Under the pieces are notes generated by a model. The model made no database searches and was not told the DNA's origin. It saw only the letters and a program-made list of their open reading frames with translations. Below, one piece after another: positions 49,873 to 58,879 of a stretch of DNA of 64,000 nucleotides. The stretch is taken from positions 6,752-70,751 of the forward strand of contig UQKK01000016.1 in assembly GCA_900541505.1 (NCBI GenBank), in the 5' to 3' direction. Position 1 is the first letter of the stretch, and each line of letters starts with the position of its first letter. The translations under genes and the position numbers were made by a program. This DNA comes from an uncultured Ruminococcus sp. (GTDB taxonomy: Bacteria > Bacillota > Clostridia > Lachnospirales > Lachnospiraceae).

Positions 49873-51978
49873 CTAATTTCCGGTGAGGACGATGACGGAG
49901 CGCTCGCCTAAGAGAAGGTGCTCTCCCGCGAGGGGCATCGACCCTTCTGGAAAGGTCTGCTGTCTCGCATCACCTGTATTGACCGCGATGTGCCACTGAT
50001 ATCCTTCCGGCAGGGCGGGGAGGGTGAGATGCGCCGCCTCCCAGTGGGCGTTGACGGCGATGTACACTAAGTCCTCCCTCTGCGCTGCCTCGTCATAGCC
50101 TGCGAAGAGCACACATGCCACATGGGACTGGGCAGAGGTGTCTGGTTCCCAGGGGGTGGGACCGTGGGCGCTCATGGAGGGGAGTCCCAAATAGCTGGGC
50201 TCCAAATCCCGGCGTATGCAGGGATGTGCCTTGCGAAAGGCAATCATATATTTGAAGAAAGCAAAGATATCCCGGTTTTTCTCAAGGAGTGTCCAGTCCA
50301 GCCAGGAAATCTCATTGTCCTGGCAGTAGGGATTGTTATTGCCGAAGCGGGTGTCTCCAAACTCATCTCCTGAAAGGAACATGGGAGTGCCCCGGCTGCA
50401 CATGAGGACAGCACAGGCATTTTTTATCATCTTTCTGCGCAGGGACATAACTTCCAGATTGCCAGTTTCCCCCTCCTGTCCGCAGTTCCAACTGTTGTTG
50501 TCATTGGTTCCGTCTGTATTTCCCCAGCCGTTCGCCTCGTTGTGCTTTTCATTGTAGCTGTAGAGGTCGTAGAGTGTAAACCCGTCATGGCAGGTCAGAA
50601 AGTTGACGGAGGCATTGCCGCCCCGGTATACCGGGTCGTAGAGGTCCGGTGAACCCATGAGGCGCCAGGCAGCGGTCTGCGCCAGAGCAGCATCCCCTTT
50701 CAGGAAACAGCGCATGTCGTCGCGGTAGCGCCCATTCCATTCCGCCCACCGTTTCCAGGAGGGAAAAGACCCTACCTGATAGAGCCCGCCGGCATCCCAT
50801 GCCTCCGCGATGAGTTTGACTTTTCCCAGCACCGGGTCAAAAGCGAGGCTTTGCAGCAGGGGAGGCTGATTCATGGGAGAACCGTCCTCGTTGCGCCCCA
50901 GGATGGAGGCGAGGTCGAAGCGGAAGCCGTCGATGCGGTAGTCTGTCACCCAGTAGCGCAGGCAGTCCAGTATCAACTGCTGTACCACCGGATGGTTGCA
51001 GTTCAGGGTGTTGCCGCAGCCGCTGAAGTTGTAGTATTTGCCGTCCGGGGTGAGCATGTAGTAGATATTGTTGTCAAAGCCCTTAAAAGAAAAACAGGGA
51101 CCGTACTCGTTGCCCTCCGCCGTGTGGTTGAAGACCACATCGAGGATGACGTCAATCTCGTTGTCGTGCAGTGTCTTGATGAGCTGTTTGAGCTCCAGCC
51201 CTTCCTTATTGTATTCTCGTTTTGAGGCATAGCTTGTGTTGGGGGCAAAGAAACTGACCGGATTGTATCCCCAGTAGTCCAAAAGCTGTGTCTCATCAAT
51301 CAGTCTGGCATCGCGCATCTCGTCAAATTCAAAGACCGGCATGAGCTCCACAGCATTGACGCCCAGCTCCTTTAAATAGGGAATCTTCTCCATCAGCCCA
51401 TAAAAGGTGCCGGGACAGACAGTATGGGAGGAGACATCCTTTGTGAAGCCACGCACATGGAGCTCATAGATAATTAAATCCTCCATGGCTGTCTGGGGCT
51501 GTGCCTCTACTCCCCAGTCGAAATTGTTGTGCACGACCCTCGCCCGGTATCCGTGGGAAATCTGGTTCTTGATACCCCAGCGGCTCTGTCCGGTGACGGC
51601 GCGGGCATAGGGGTCTAAAAGAAGCTTGGTCTTGTCGAAACGCAGTCCTCTCTTTTCGTCATATGGACCGTCCAGCCGATAGGCATATTCAAATTCTTCA
51701 ATGTCCAGTCCGAACACAATCATGGAGTACACAAACCCTATCTTGTAATTATCGGGGAAGGGCAGCACGGCAAAAGGCTCTTCTGCCTCCCGGTGGAATA
51801 ACAAAAGCTCACAGGAAGTAGCGCCGTGAGATTGTATCGTGAAATTGACGCCTCCGGGGATGATGGTGGCGCCGAAAAAGCGGAAAAATCCGGGACGCAC
51901 CTGAAACCCTGAGATGGTGTCCAGAGGCGTAAGCTGCTGACCCGGTACAAGGATGATATCCGAAGCGTATGCTGTCAT
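49873..51978 (-). CDS. glgX: Glycogen debranching enzyme (GlgX/isoamylase type, GH13)
   Basis: A 701-residue GH13 alpha-1,6-glucosidase. An N-terminal CBM48-type domain (about 20-130; GVNFTIQSHGATSCELLLF) precedes the catalytic barrel. Conserved regions are visible: DVVFNHTAEG (region I), DGFRFDLASILGR (region II, nucleophile Asp), LIAEAWDAGG (region III, acid/base Glu) and FLTCHDGFTLYDL (region IV, His-Asp). A C-terminal beta domain follows. ATG 51978 has AGGAGG upstream; an in-frame TTG two codons earlier is less likely. It starts six bases after the response-regulator stop, so it is probably in that operon. Isoamylase versus limited-debranching GlgX specificity cannot be told here. Confidence 0.92.
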   Translation of the reverse strand: MTAYASDIILVPGQQLTPLDTISGFQVRPGFFRFFGATIIPGGVNFTIQSHGATSCELLLFHREAEEPFAVLPFPDNYKIGFVYSMIVFGLDIEEFEYAYRLDGPYDEKRGLRFDKTKLLLDPYARAVTGQSRWGIKNQISHGYRARVVHNNFDWGVEAQPQTAMEDLIIYELHVRGFTKDVSSHTVCPGTFYGLMEKIPYLKELGVNAVELMPVFEFDEMRDARLIDETQLLDYWGYNPVSFFAPNTSYASKREYNKEGLELKQLIKTLHDNEIDVILDVVFNHTAEGNEYGPCFSFKGFDNNIYYMLTPDGKYYNFSGCGNTLNCNHPVVQQLILDCLRYWVTDYRIDGFRFDLASILGRNEDGSPMNQPPLLQSLAFDPVLGKVKLIAEAWDAGGLYQVGSFPSWKRWAEWNGRYRDDMRCFLKGDAALAQTAAWRLMGSPDLYDPVYRGGNASVNFLTCHDGFTLYDLYSYNEKHNEANGWGNTDGTNDNNSWNCGQEGETGNLEVMSLRRKMIKNACAVLMCSRGTPMFLSGDEFGDTRFGNNNPYCQDNEISWLDWTLLEKNRDIFAFFKYMIAFRKAHPCIRRDLEPSYLGLPSMSAHGPTPWEPDTSAQSHVACVLFAGYDEAAQREDLVYIAVNAHWEAAHLTLPALPEGYQWHIAVNTGDARQQTFPEGSMPLAGEHLLLGERSVIVLTGN

Positions 51979-51984
51979 ATCCAA

Positions 51985-52614
51985 TCAGCCTCCTGTCTTA
52001 TTTTGATAATAGAATACCGCCACCTGCGTGCGGTCTCTTAGTTTGAGCTTATCCAGAATAGTGCTCAGGTAATTGCGCACGGTGCCCTCGCTTAAGAACA
52101 GGCGGGCGGCAATCTCTTTGTTGCTCAAGCCCTCCGCGATGAGCTGTATGATATCCATTTCCCTCTCACTGATATCGTGGGCGGCGTAGTCGAAGGCTGG
52201 CTGCTTTTGAATGAGGTCCGGTATCCGGGAGACAATCTCGTCGCCGAAAACGGTCTGATTGGAGCAGACCGCGCGGACGGCGGGAGCGATGTTCTGGTAA
52301 TCCTGTTTCAAAAGATATCCCTTCGCGCCAAGCTTTAATGCCTTCACGATGTAATCGTCATCAGAGAAGGTAGTCAAAAGCAGGATTTTGGCATCGGGAA
52401 ATTCCTGCAAGACCTCTTTCGCCGCCTCCAGACCGTCTTTTTCCTTCATGCGGATGTCCATCAGAAGAACATCCGGCAGATGTTCGCGATAGAGAAAAAG
52501 TGCGTCCTTCCCGTCATTTGCCGTTGCCGCGACCTCAAAATCCGGCACGGAAGAGAGAATCATTGTGAGGGCGCTCACAACAAGACAGTCGTCATCAATG
52601 ATGAGTAATTTCAT
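51985..52614 (-). CDS. NarL/LuxR-type response regulator
   Basis: A 209-residue response regulator. Receiver domain (about 1-120) with acidic pocket IDDD (7-9), phospho-acceptor Asp53 in VLLMDIRMKE, and Lys in LLKQ. The LuxR-type HTH at about 145-205 reads EREMDIIQLIAEGLSNKEIAARLFLSEGTVRNYLSTILDKLKL. Its start overlaps the kinase stop by four bases. Likely partner of the kinase and activator of the divergent ABC operon. Confidence 0.95.
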   Translation of the reverse strand: MKLLIIDDDCLVVSALTMILSSVPDFEVAATANDGKDALFLYREHLPDVLLMDIRMKEKDGLEAAKEVLQEFPDAKILLLTTFSDDDYIVKALKLGAKGYLLKQDYQNIAPAVRAVCSNQTVFGDEIVSRIPDLIQKQPAFDYAAHDISEREMDIIQLIAEGLSNKEIAARLFLSEGTVRNYLSTILDKLKLRDRTQVAVFYYQNKTGG

Positions 52615-53795
52615 AATGTTGTCTCCTTTGGAACTGTGATAAATATTTTAAATCCCTGTGCGGTCTGAATCTGGATGTTCCCGTGCAGGGCGTGAATCCG
52701 TTCTTCCATATTTAAGATACCGATGCCAAAACCGCGCCTGTCAGAAGCTGCGCTGCCAGGAGAGTCCCCTCTGTCCGCGTGATGAACTTCTCTGTCCGGA
52801 AAACGGCTTTTGCAAGTCTCTGCGCTTTTTGCGGAACCGTTATCCTCAATACAGAGTTGGTAGAGCGCCGGGTGCTCCCGGATGAGCACAGAGACATGGG
52901 TGGCATCGCTGTGCCGCATAGTGTTGGAGAGCGCCTCTTTTGTGATGCTGATGAAGCTGTATTTGACTTCCCTGGGAACCTCCCCGGTGCAGTCATAGCG
53001 GTAGGAGACCGGACAGAAGGTAAATCCTTTTATGAGGGACTTTACTGCCTCGTCCAGACTGACCGACTCGTCGTGGAGGTCATGGACACTTTTTCGGATA
53101 CTGTCCATAGCAGAGTTGAGGGACAGTTCCAGGGAGTCAAGCGCCTGGTTAAGTGACGGGTCTTTGTTTATGGTCTTCGCTGCGCCCAAAAGCAGGATGG
53201 AGCGGGAGAGAAGATGTCCCACATTGTCGTGAATCTCCCGCGCGATGCGGTTGCGCTCTGCTAAGGTGGCGGCGTAAATCTCATAGTTCTGTTTTTCCAT
53301 GAGAGACTGGTTCTTCTCCGCCAGCAAAAGGTTTGTTTCGCGGCTGTCATCCTGAGTGTGCAAAAAGCGGTCTTTTAACGCCTCGTACTGTACCGTGTGC
53401 AGGGAAAGACAGAAGGAAACGAGTATCCCTGAGAGGACAAGGAGCGGAAGCGCCGCAGTAGGGGCAAAAGCCTGTGCGGTATCGGCATAGAGAAAACGCG
53501 CCGCCATACCGAGGAAAAAAATTCCGCCAATTCCGGAAAGGATATACTGCCTTTTCCAAAACAGTACGCAGAAAAAGACCGGATAAAAGCAGAAAAAATC
53601 CGGTAAAAACAAAGCCGCGGCGAAACCGCAGAAACTAAAGAAAAACAGAACACGCTCCCTCTGTATGAAGCGGCAGGCAAAACTAAGGCACAGTGCGTAC
53701 AAAAATGCCAGTACAAACCCGATATCTGCCGGCAGAAAGAAGAGGCAGAACAGGCAGAGGCACAAAAGTATACCAAAATTCATCCAATGTCTCAT
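52611..53795 (-). CDS. Sensor histidine kinase (DesK/NarX-like, HisKA_3)
   Basis: A 394-residue sensor kinase. Five to six hydrophobic segments (about 5-135) form an intramembrane sensor with no large extracellular domain. The DHp helix has the phospho-acceptor His in ERNRIAREIHDNVGHLL, and the ATPase has the N box ITKEALSNTMRHSDATH, D box IEDNGS and G box GFGIGILNMEERI. Between D and G boxes lies an insertion of about 38 residues rich in Ser, Asp and Arg, which is unusual. ATG 53795 is chosen, though its Shine-Dalgarno (AAAGGAGG) is 17-18 bases away; a non-ATG start closer to it is possible. Confidence 0.9.
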   Translation of the reverse strand: MRHWMNFGILLCLCLFCLFFLPADIGFVLAFLYALCLSFACRFIQRERVLFFFSFCGFAAALFLPDFFCFYPVFFCVLFWKRQYILSGIGGIFFLGMAARFLYADTAQAFAPTAALPLLVLSGILVSFCLSLHTVQYEALKDRFLHTQDDSRETNLLLAEKNQSLMEKQNYEIYAATLAERNRIAREIHDNVGHLLSRSILLLGAAKTINKDPSLNQALDSLELSLNSAMDSIRKSVHDLHDESVSLDEAVKSLIKGFTFCPVSYRYDCTGEVPREVKYSFISITKEALSNTMRHSDATHVSVLIREHPALYQLCIEDNGSAKSAETCKSRFPDREVHHADRGDSPGSAASDRRGFGIGILNMEERIHALHGNIQIQTAQGFKIFITVPKETTL

Positions 53796-53846
53796 AAGCA
53801 GCCGGCAAAAGCCCCTCCTTTCACAGTTTCTCGCTGAGATATTTTT

Positions 53847-53875
53847 ATTATAGTATAAAAAATCAGGAAGGGCAA
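53847..53875 (-). promoter_or_regulatory. Promoter of the histidine kinase operon
   Basis: Minus strand: TTGCCC (53875-53870), 17-bp spacer, TATAAT (53852-53847). Confidence 0.75.
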
Positions 53876-53935
53876 AGGAAAAACTACTGTGCTGTCTCAT
53901 TGACTTTCAGTATAATGACGCGGAATCAAGGTTAT

Positions 53936-53967
53936 GTTACTGTTCGCAGGTAGCTGCGAACAGTAAC
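53936..53967. repeat. 13-bp perfect inverted repeat in the divergent intergenic region
   Basis: GTTACTGTTCGCA (53936-53948), loop GGTAGC, TGCGAACAGTAAC (53955-53967). No T run. Possibly an extragenic palindrome or a terminator-like insulator between divergent operons. Confidence 0.8.
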
Positions 53968-53973
53968 CAGGTT

Positions 53974-54039
53974 ATGACATTTGTCATGTACAGTTTGTGA
54001 CTGTGCTCACTACAGGGAAAAACAAAGGGAGTGTATACT
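53974..54039 (+). promoter_or_regulatory. Activator-type promoter of the ABC operon with candidate operators
   Basis: A TATACT -10 (54034-54039) has no good -35, implying activator dependence. Upstream lies the dyad ATGACA-TT-TGTCAT (53974-53987) and a weaker GTGA-N6-TCAC (about 53997-54010). These are the obvious candidate sites for the adjacent NarL-type regulator. Confidence 0.6.
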
Positions 54040-54072
54040 GAACGTACAATGACAAAGGAGGCAGGAATATCT

Positions 54073-55005
54073 ATGATGATTCAGATAAAAAATCTCGTGA
54101 AGCGATATGGAAACGTGGTTGCATTGGACCATTTTAATCTGGAGGTTGAGGAGGGAGAAATCTTCGGACTTTTGGGACCAAACGGCAGCGGAAAGACGAC
54201 GGCGATGAACTGTATGTTGGCGCTCCTAAAATATGACAGAGGAAGCATCCGCATCTTCGGCGAGGAGATGGCGCCGGACAATTACAATGTGAAGAAACAG
54301 ATTGGTGTGGTGCTGCAGGATGTGGCAGTGGTAGAAGAATTGAATGTCAGGGACAATGTCGATTATTTCTGCGGGCTGTATGTCCGGGATAAGGAAAAGA
54401 GAAAAAAACTGGTGGAGGAGGCAATCTCCTTCGTAGGGCTGGAGGATTACCGGAAGGTTTATCCGAAAAAGCTCTCAGGAGGGCTGCTCAGGAGACTGAA
54501 TATCGCCTGCGGTATCGCCCATAAGCCTAGGCTGATTCTCCTGGACGAACCGACGGTCGCTGTGGACCCCCAGAGCCGCAATAGAATTCTGGAGGGAATC
54601 AAAGAGCTGAACCGTCAGGGCTCCACAGTCATCTATACCTCCCACTATATGGAGGAGGTAGAACAGATTTGCACGAGGATTTCCATTATGGACCATGGGC
54701 GGAGCATTGCCACGGGCACCAAAGAAGAATTGAAGAGCATGATAAAGACCGGGGAGACGGTCACCATCGAGGCGGTGGCATTGGATGAAAATCTCTTAAG
54801 GCACATACGTTCTCTGCCCCATGTGTTCGATGTGCAGTACCATGACCAGATTCTGACGGTGCGCTGTACAGGGGCGAAACATAATCTGGTGCGCATCCTT
54901 GCCTTTTTGCAGGAAAAGGAAATCCTTTTCGGACGGGTATTCTCGGAACTTCCGACCTTAAACGATGTGTTCCTGGAGATTACGGGAAAACAGCTCAGAG
55001 ACTAA
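54073..55005 (+). CDS. ABC transporter ATP-binding protein
   Basis: A 310-residue ABC ATPase. Walker A GPNGSGKTT, Q-loop VVLQDVAVVEELNVRDNV, signature LSGGLLRRLNIA, Walker B LILLDEPTVAVD (Val in place of Gly in the D-loop region) and H-loop TSHYMEE. The C-terminal 90 residues are the usual drug-exporter extension. ATG 54073 follows AAAGGAGG; 54076 is an equal alternative. First of three genes with two permeases; typical of TCS-controlled exporters. Confidence 0.94.
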   Translation: MMIQIKNLVKRYGNVVALDHFNLEVEEGEIFGLLGPNGSGKTTAMNCMLALLKYDRGSIRIFGEEMAPDNYNVKKQIGVVLQDVAVVEELNVRDNVDYFCGLYVRDKEKRKKLVEEAISFVGLEDYRKVYPKKLSGGLLRRLNIACGIAHKPRLILLDEPTVAVDPQSRNRILEGIKELNRQGSTVIYTSHYMEEVEQICTRISIMDHGRSIATGTKEELKSMIKTGETVTIEAVALDENLLRHIRSLPHVFDVQYHDQILTVRCTGAKHNLVRILAFLQEKEILFGRVFSELPTLNDVFLEITGKQLRD

Positions 55006-55077
55006 AGGGACAGAAGATTTTAGCCTATGGAAGAGTTGTGGACTGCGAAACAGAGTATAGGATAAGGAGAGAGAACT

Positions 55078-56274
55078 ATGCGGCATTTGATACGATATAC
55101 TTTCAAATCGAAAATACGGAATTTTAATATCTTGTTCTGGCCCTTTTTGTTTCCGCTGATACTGGCGACCTTTATGTATTTTTCTATCGGAAATATAGAG
55201 GAAGCGGATTTTGATGTCATCCCTGTGGCAGTGGTAGAAGGACAGCAGGATACCGGGAAGACGACAGAAGGGCAATTGACGGGGCAGCAGGAGAGCCAGG
55301 CAGAAAGCGAGGGGCAGGATGTGTTTGCTGCCTTTCTGGAACAAGTCAGCGACAAGACAGATGAGGAAGATGGACTTATTTCTATCCGGCAGATGACAGA
55401 GGACGAGGCGCTGCACGCGCTGGAAGAAAAAGAGATAGACGGAATCTTCTATACAGGGGAGGAACCTTCTCTGACGGTGGGCGCAGGTGGGATGGCGCAG
55501 ACAGTCCTGCAGGCGTTGCTTAACAGTTACGAAAATGGAAAACAGGTATTGCTGAATGTGGCAGAGGACCATCCGGAGGGGATGGAGGCAGCAATCGAAA
55601 GCCTCTCCGGATTTGACAATCTGGTGAGTGAAGTATCCTTAGGCGGGAAAACAACGAATGGAAATTCTCAGTTTTTCTATGCCCTGGTGGGAATGGCATG
55701 CCTGTACGGGTGTTTCATCGGATTCGGCTCTGCCATGGATTTGCAGGCAAATCTGACTGCCCTTGCCGCACGCAAATGTGTGAGCCCCGCGCATAAGCTC
55801 AAACTGGTGCTCACGGAGATGCTGGTCTCTTTTGGAATCCATTTTTTCAATATCCTGGTGCTCCTTGTCTATCTTAGGTTTGTGCTGCGGGTGGAATTTA
55901 ACGGAAACTTTCTGTCCATGCTGCCGGTCTGCCTGCTGGGAAGTATGATAGGTGTGGCGATGGGACAGTTTATCAGCAGTATCGGCAAGATGGGAGAGGG
56001 AATCAAAATAGGAATCCTGCTTGGCATTTCCATGGGCCTAAGTTTCTTTGCCGGATTGTTCAACGCGGAGATGAAAGACTATGTGGACCGCACGATTCCG
56101 CTTCTCAACCGGGTGAATCCGGCGGCTCTCATCTCGGATGCGCTGTACTGCATCCATGTATATGACGCACCGGAAAGGTATGTGAGAGATTTAGGGATTC
56201 TGGCAGTCTTTTGTGTGCTGCTCGTATTGGGGGCATTTCTGATAGTGAGGAGGGAACGCTATGACAGTATTTAA
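55078..56274 (+). CDS. ABC-2 type permease (NatB/YhaP-like), subunit 1
   Basis: A 398-residue permease. One N-terminal membrane segment (about 16-38) is followed by a large extracytoplasmic domain (about 40-200) with a Gln/Glu-rich stretch. Five further membrane segments (about 205-395) follow, the ABC2_membrane_3 layout. It overlaps the next permease by 14 bp. Works as a heterodimer with that protein; substrate unknown. Confidence 0.88.
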   Translation: MRHLIRYTFKSKIRNFNILFWPFLFPLILATFMYFSIGNIEEADFDVIPVAVVEGQQDTGKTTEGQLTGQQESQAESEGQDVFAAFLEQVSDKTDEEDGLISIRQMTEDEALHALEEKEIDGIFYTGEEPSLTVGAGGMAQTVLQALLNSYENGKQVLLNVAEDHPEGMEAAIESLSGFDNLVSEVSLGGKTTNGNSQFFYALVGMACLYGCFIGFGSAMDLQANLTALAARKCVSPAHKLKLVLTEMLVSFGIHFFNILVLLVYLRFVLRVEFNGNFLSMLPVCLLGSMIGVAMGQFISSIGKMGEGIKIGILLGISMGLSFFAGLFNAEMKDYVDRTIPLLNRVNPAALISDALYCIHVYDAPERYVRDLGILAVFCVLLVLGAFLIVRRERYDSI

Positions 56275-57406
56275 AGCATATATGAAGGCGGCACGGAAAA
56301 ATATCTGGGTCATGGTGCTGTATTTTACGATATTTTTCACGGTTACTGTGCTGTTTCAGAAGACAGCAGAGGACACACAGGGTTCAGGTATATACGAGGC
56401 GGAGGATGTGCCGATAGGCATTGTGGATGAAGACGGTGGGATACTCGCAGAAAGCTTCAAGGAGTATCTGGGGCAGACCAATACGATTCTGGAACTGGAA
56501 AATGATAAAGAAGTGCTGCAGGAGAATCTGTTCTACCGGAATGTAGGGTATATCCTGCGGATACCAAAAGAGTTTGAAAAAAACTGCATCAAAGGTGAGG
56601 ATAAGCTGGAGATTACAAAAGTGCCGGGCTCCTACAGCGGCTACTATGTGGACCAGCAGGTGAACAGCTTTTTGAACTATGTAAGGACCTATGCGGCAGC
56701 AGGCTTTTCGGCTGCAGAGACAGCGCAGAGGATACAGGAGAAAAAAGAGGGAGATGTCACACTGGTGGACTTCAGCGGAAATGCGGGGAAACTTAAGGAC
56801 CATACCTATTATTACCGCTACATGCCGTTTCTGGTCATGAACGTACTCTGTTATGTGATGGGATATATTCTGATTGGATTTCGCAGAGGAAAGCTGCCCT
56901 CCAGAATGAAAGCGTCCGCCATGCCGATGCGCAGACAGAACATGCAGGGGCTTTTGGCTTCCGGCGTACTGGCACTGTGTCTGTGGCTCATTGTGACGGC
57001 TGCGGCAGTTCTGGTCTATGGACAGAAATTTACCGGAAGCGGAGGATTTATCTACTGTGTTGTCAATTCGTTTGTATTGACAGCCGTGGCGCTTTCTCTG
57101 GCATATTTTATCGCCATGTGTGTGAAAGACTCTAACGCCTTAAGCGGGCTCGTCAACATTGTCACATTGGGAATGTGTTTCGTGTGCGGGGCATTCGTGC
57201 CTATGGACTACTTAAATAAAGGGGTGCGCACAGCGGCGCAGTTTTTGCCCCTGTACTGGTATGAGAAGGTCAATGAGCTGCTGGGAGAATTTGACGCCGT
57301 CAGCGGCGCGGTCCGCACGGAAGTGCTGCAGGGCATCGGGATTCAGATAGTGTTCATCGCGGTCTTCGTGTGCGCGGCTTTGGCAATCTCACGAGAACGG
57401 GCATAG
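56261..57406 (+). CDS. ABC-2 type permease, subunit 2
   Basis: A 381-residue permease with the same layout: N-terminal membrane segment (about 14-32), extracytoplasmic region to about 190, then five segments with conserved FVCGAFVPMDYL late in the chain. It contains DVPIGIVDEDGGILAESFKEYL just after the first segment, typical of the YhgE/Pip-like extracellular domain of exporters. Last gene of the operon. Confidence 0.88.
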   Translation: MTVFKAYMKAARKNIWVMVLYFTIFFTVTVLFQKTAEDTQGSGIYEAEDVPIGIVDEDGGILAESFKEYLGQTNTILELENDKEVLQENLFYRNVGYILRIPKEFEKNCIKGEDKLEITKVPGSYSGYYVDQQVNSFLNYVRTYAAAGFSAAETAQRIQEKKEGDVTLVDFSGNAGKLKDHTYYYRYMPFLVMNVLCYVMGYILIGFRRGKLPSRMKASAMPMRRQNMQGLLASGVLALCLWLIVTAAAVLVYGQKFTGSGGFIYCVVNSFVLTAVALSLAYFIAMCVKDSNALSGLVNIVTLGMCFVCGAFVPMDYLNKGVRTAAQFLPLYWYEKVNELLGEFDAVSGAVRTEVLQGIGIQIVFIAVFVCAALAISRERA

Positions 57407-57545
57407 ACTTCTGAGGCTTAGCAGGTGAAAAGGAACCGGAATATAAAAGCAGCGTATGTGCAGTGTTACGAATGGCGCGGGCTGAACGGTAACTGTGCAA
57501 TAGGAAAGCATGCGGATGGGGGCTGTTTTTGTGGGACAAATGTGT

Positions 57546-57551
57546 TATACT
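57546..57551 (+). promoter_or_regulatory. Possible -10 of the mrp gene
   Basis: TATACT, with no good -35, 130 bases before mrp. The mRNA would contain the structured segment listed next. Confidence 0.4.
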
Positions 57552-57568
57552 GTATGTTAGCTGCATTT

Positions 57569-57611
57569 AGCGTCAGTGTATAAAGGGTGATTGCCCCTGC
57601 ACACGGACGCT
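57569..57611 (+). other. Structured leader segment upstream of mrp
   Basis: AGCGTC-a-GTGT (57569-57579) pairs with ACAC-g-GACGCT (57601-57611), enclosing a second stem GGG/CCC (about 57584-57596). It lies in the 5' leader with no known riboswitch signature that I can recognise and no T run. Confidence 0.55.
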
Positions 57612-57681
57612 GGCATCGGCGTACAGAGTGTATGCTGATTAAGAAAAATACAGTAAAGAAAACAGAGAGAAGGTAAAGATT

Positions 57682-58512
57682 ATGGCAGAACAACAAAATA
57701 ACGGCGGCTGTTCCGAATCCTCCTGCGCAGGCTGCGAACATGCAGCCACCTGTGAGAGCAAGAAAGAGGATTTTCGTGTGCCGGCGAATATGTACACGCA
57801 GGTGAAAAAAGTCATCGGTGTTATCAGCGGTAAGGGCGGTGTGGGAAAATCACTTGTCACTGCTTCCCTGGCGCGCATGATGCGCAAGAAAGGATACACG
57901 GTTGGTATCCTGGATGCCGACATCACCGGACCGTCCATTCCTAAAATGTACGGAGTACATCAGATGGCGAGAGGGACGGAGGAAGGAATCTTCCCCTGTG
58001 TCGCGAAGGATGAGACGAGGATTATGTCTGTCAATCTGCTGATGGAAGATGAATCCGCCCCGGTCATCTGGAGAGGTCCGGTCATCGCGGGCGTGGTCAA
58101 ACAGTTCTGGTCTGATGTCATGTGGGGCGATTTGGACTATCTGTTCGTCGATATGCCGCCCGGAACGGGGGATGTGCCGCTGACCGTATTTCAGTCCCTG
58201 CCGGTGGACGGTGTCGTCATTGTGACATCTCCCCAGGATTTGGTGCAGATGATTGTGAAGAAGGCTTACAATATGGCGAAACAGATGAACATTCCGGTAT
58301 TGGGTATCGTGGAGAACTACAGCTATGTGAAATGTCCCGACTGCGGCAAAGAAATCCCGATTTTCGGGGAGAGCCACATCGAGGATATCGCTTCCGGCCT
58401 GGAAGTGCCGGTTTTGGGCAAGATGCCGGTAGATATGGAGCTTGCCAAAGCAGTGGAGGCAGAGCGTTTCTACGAGGCGGAAAATCCTTATCTGAATGAC
58501 ATCGAACTGTAA
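57682..58512 (+). CDS. Mrp/NBP35-family Fe-S cluster carrier ATPase
   Basis: A 276-residue P-loop protein of the Mrp/ApbC/NBP35 family, which carries [4Fe-4S] clusters to target enzymes. The N-terminal Cys cluster (C10, C15, C18, C24) is of the NBP35 type. The deviant Walker A is GKGGVGKS (50-57). DADITGPSIPKMYG, the DMPPGTGD motif, and the C-terminal C-x-x-C in VKCPDCGKEIP are seen; the C-x-x-C binds the bridging cluster. Shine-Dalgarno AAGGTAAAG. Ferredoxin follows from its own promoter. Confidence 0.93.
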   Translation: MAEQQNNGGCSESSCAGCEHAATCESKKEDFRVPANMYTQVKKVIGVISGKGGVGKSLVTASLARMMRKKGYTVGILDADITGPSIPKMYGVHQMARGTEEGIFPCVAKDETRIMSVNLLMEDESAPVIWRGPVIAGVVKQFWSDVMWGDLDYLFVDMPPGTGDVPLTVFQSLPVDGVVIVTSPQDLVQMIVKKAYNMAKQMNIPVLGIVENYSYVKCPDCGKEIPIFGESHIEDIASGLEVPVLGKMPVDMELAKAVEAERFYEAENPYLNDIEL

Positions 58513-58563
58513 GAGTACAGACTGCCGAATGGAACTTGTTGTATAGGCTGTAAGAATTTGGGA

Positions 58564-58569
58564 TATAAT
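58564..58569 (+). promoter_or_regulatory. -10 element for the ferredoxin gene
   Basis: TATAAT (58564-58569) with a weak GTATAG -35 at 17 bp. Confidence 0.55.
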
Positions 58570-58693
58570 GAGTTGTACGCGATGGAGAGGCAGCATGTTT
58601 CGTGCGGTCATACCCATGCGGCAGAGATTATACCCACTCTTTATCGAACGTGTATGCTTTTGTAAAGAGAGGGCAGAAAAAGGAGCAGATACA

Positions 58694-58879
58694 ATGAGAG
58701 CCTATGTAGATGAAAACTGTATTGGCTGCGGACTGTGTGCATCCGTCTGTCCGGAAGTGTTTGAACTCAATGATGACCAGGTTGCCGAGGTCACGGGTAC
58801 CATCAGTGAGGAGACGGAGGAGTCCGTAAAAGAGGCGAGGGACGGATGTCCTGTCGATGCCATTCACACAGAAGAGTGA
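58694..58879 (+). CDS. Small [4Fe-4S] ferredoxin
   Basis: A 61-residue ferredoxin with one [4Fe-4S] site: C9-x2-C12-x2-C15-x3-C19-P, plus a Cys-Pro near the end (C52 in GCPVDAI). The middle is acidic. ATG 58694 has AAAAAGGAG upstream; the frame extends 42 codons into the leader without a ribosome binding site. Electron donor for unknown partners. Confidence 0.94.
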   Translation: MRAYVDENCIGCGLCASVCPEVFELNDDQVAEVTGTISEETEESVKEARDGCPVDAIHTEE

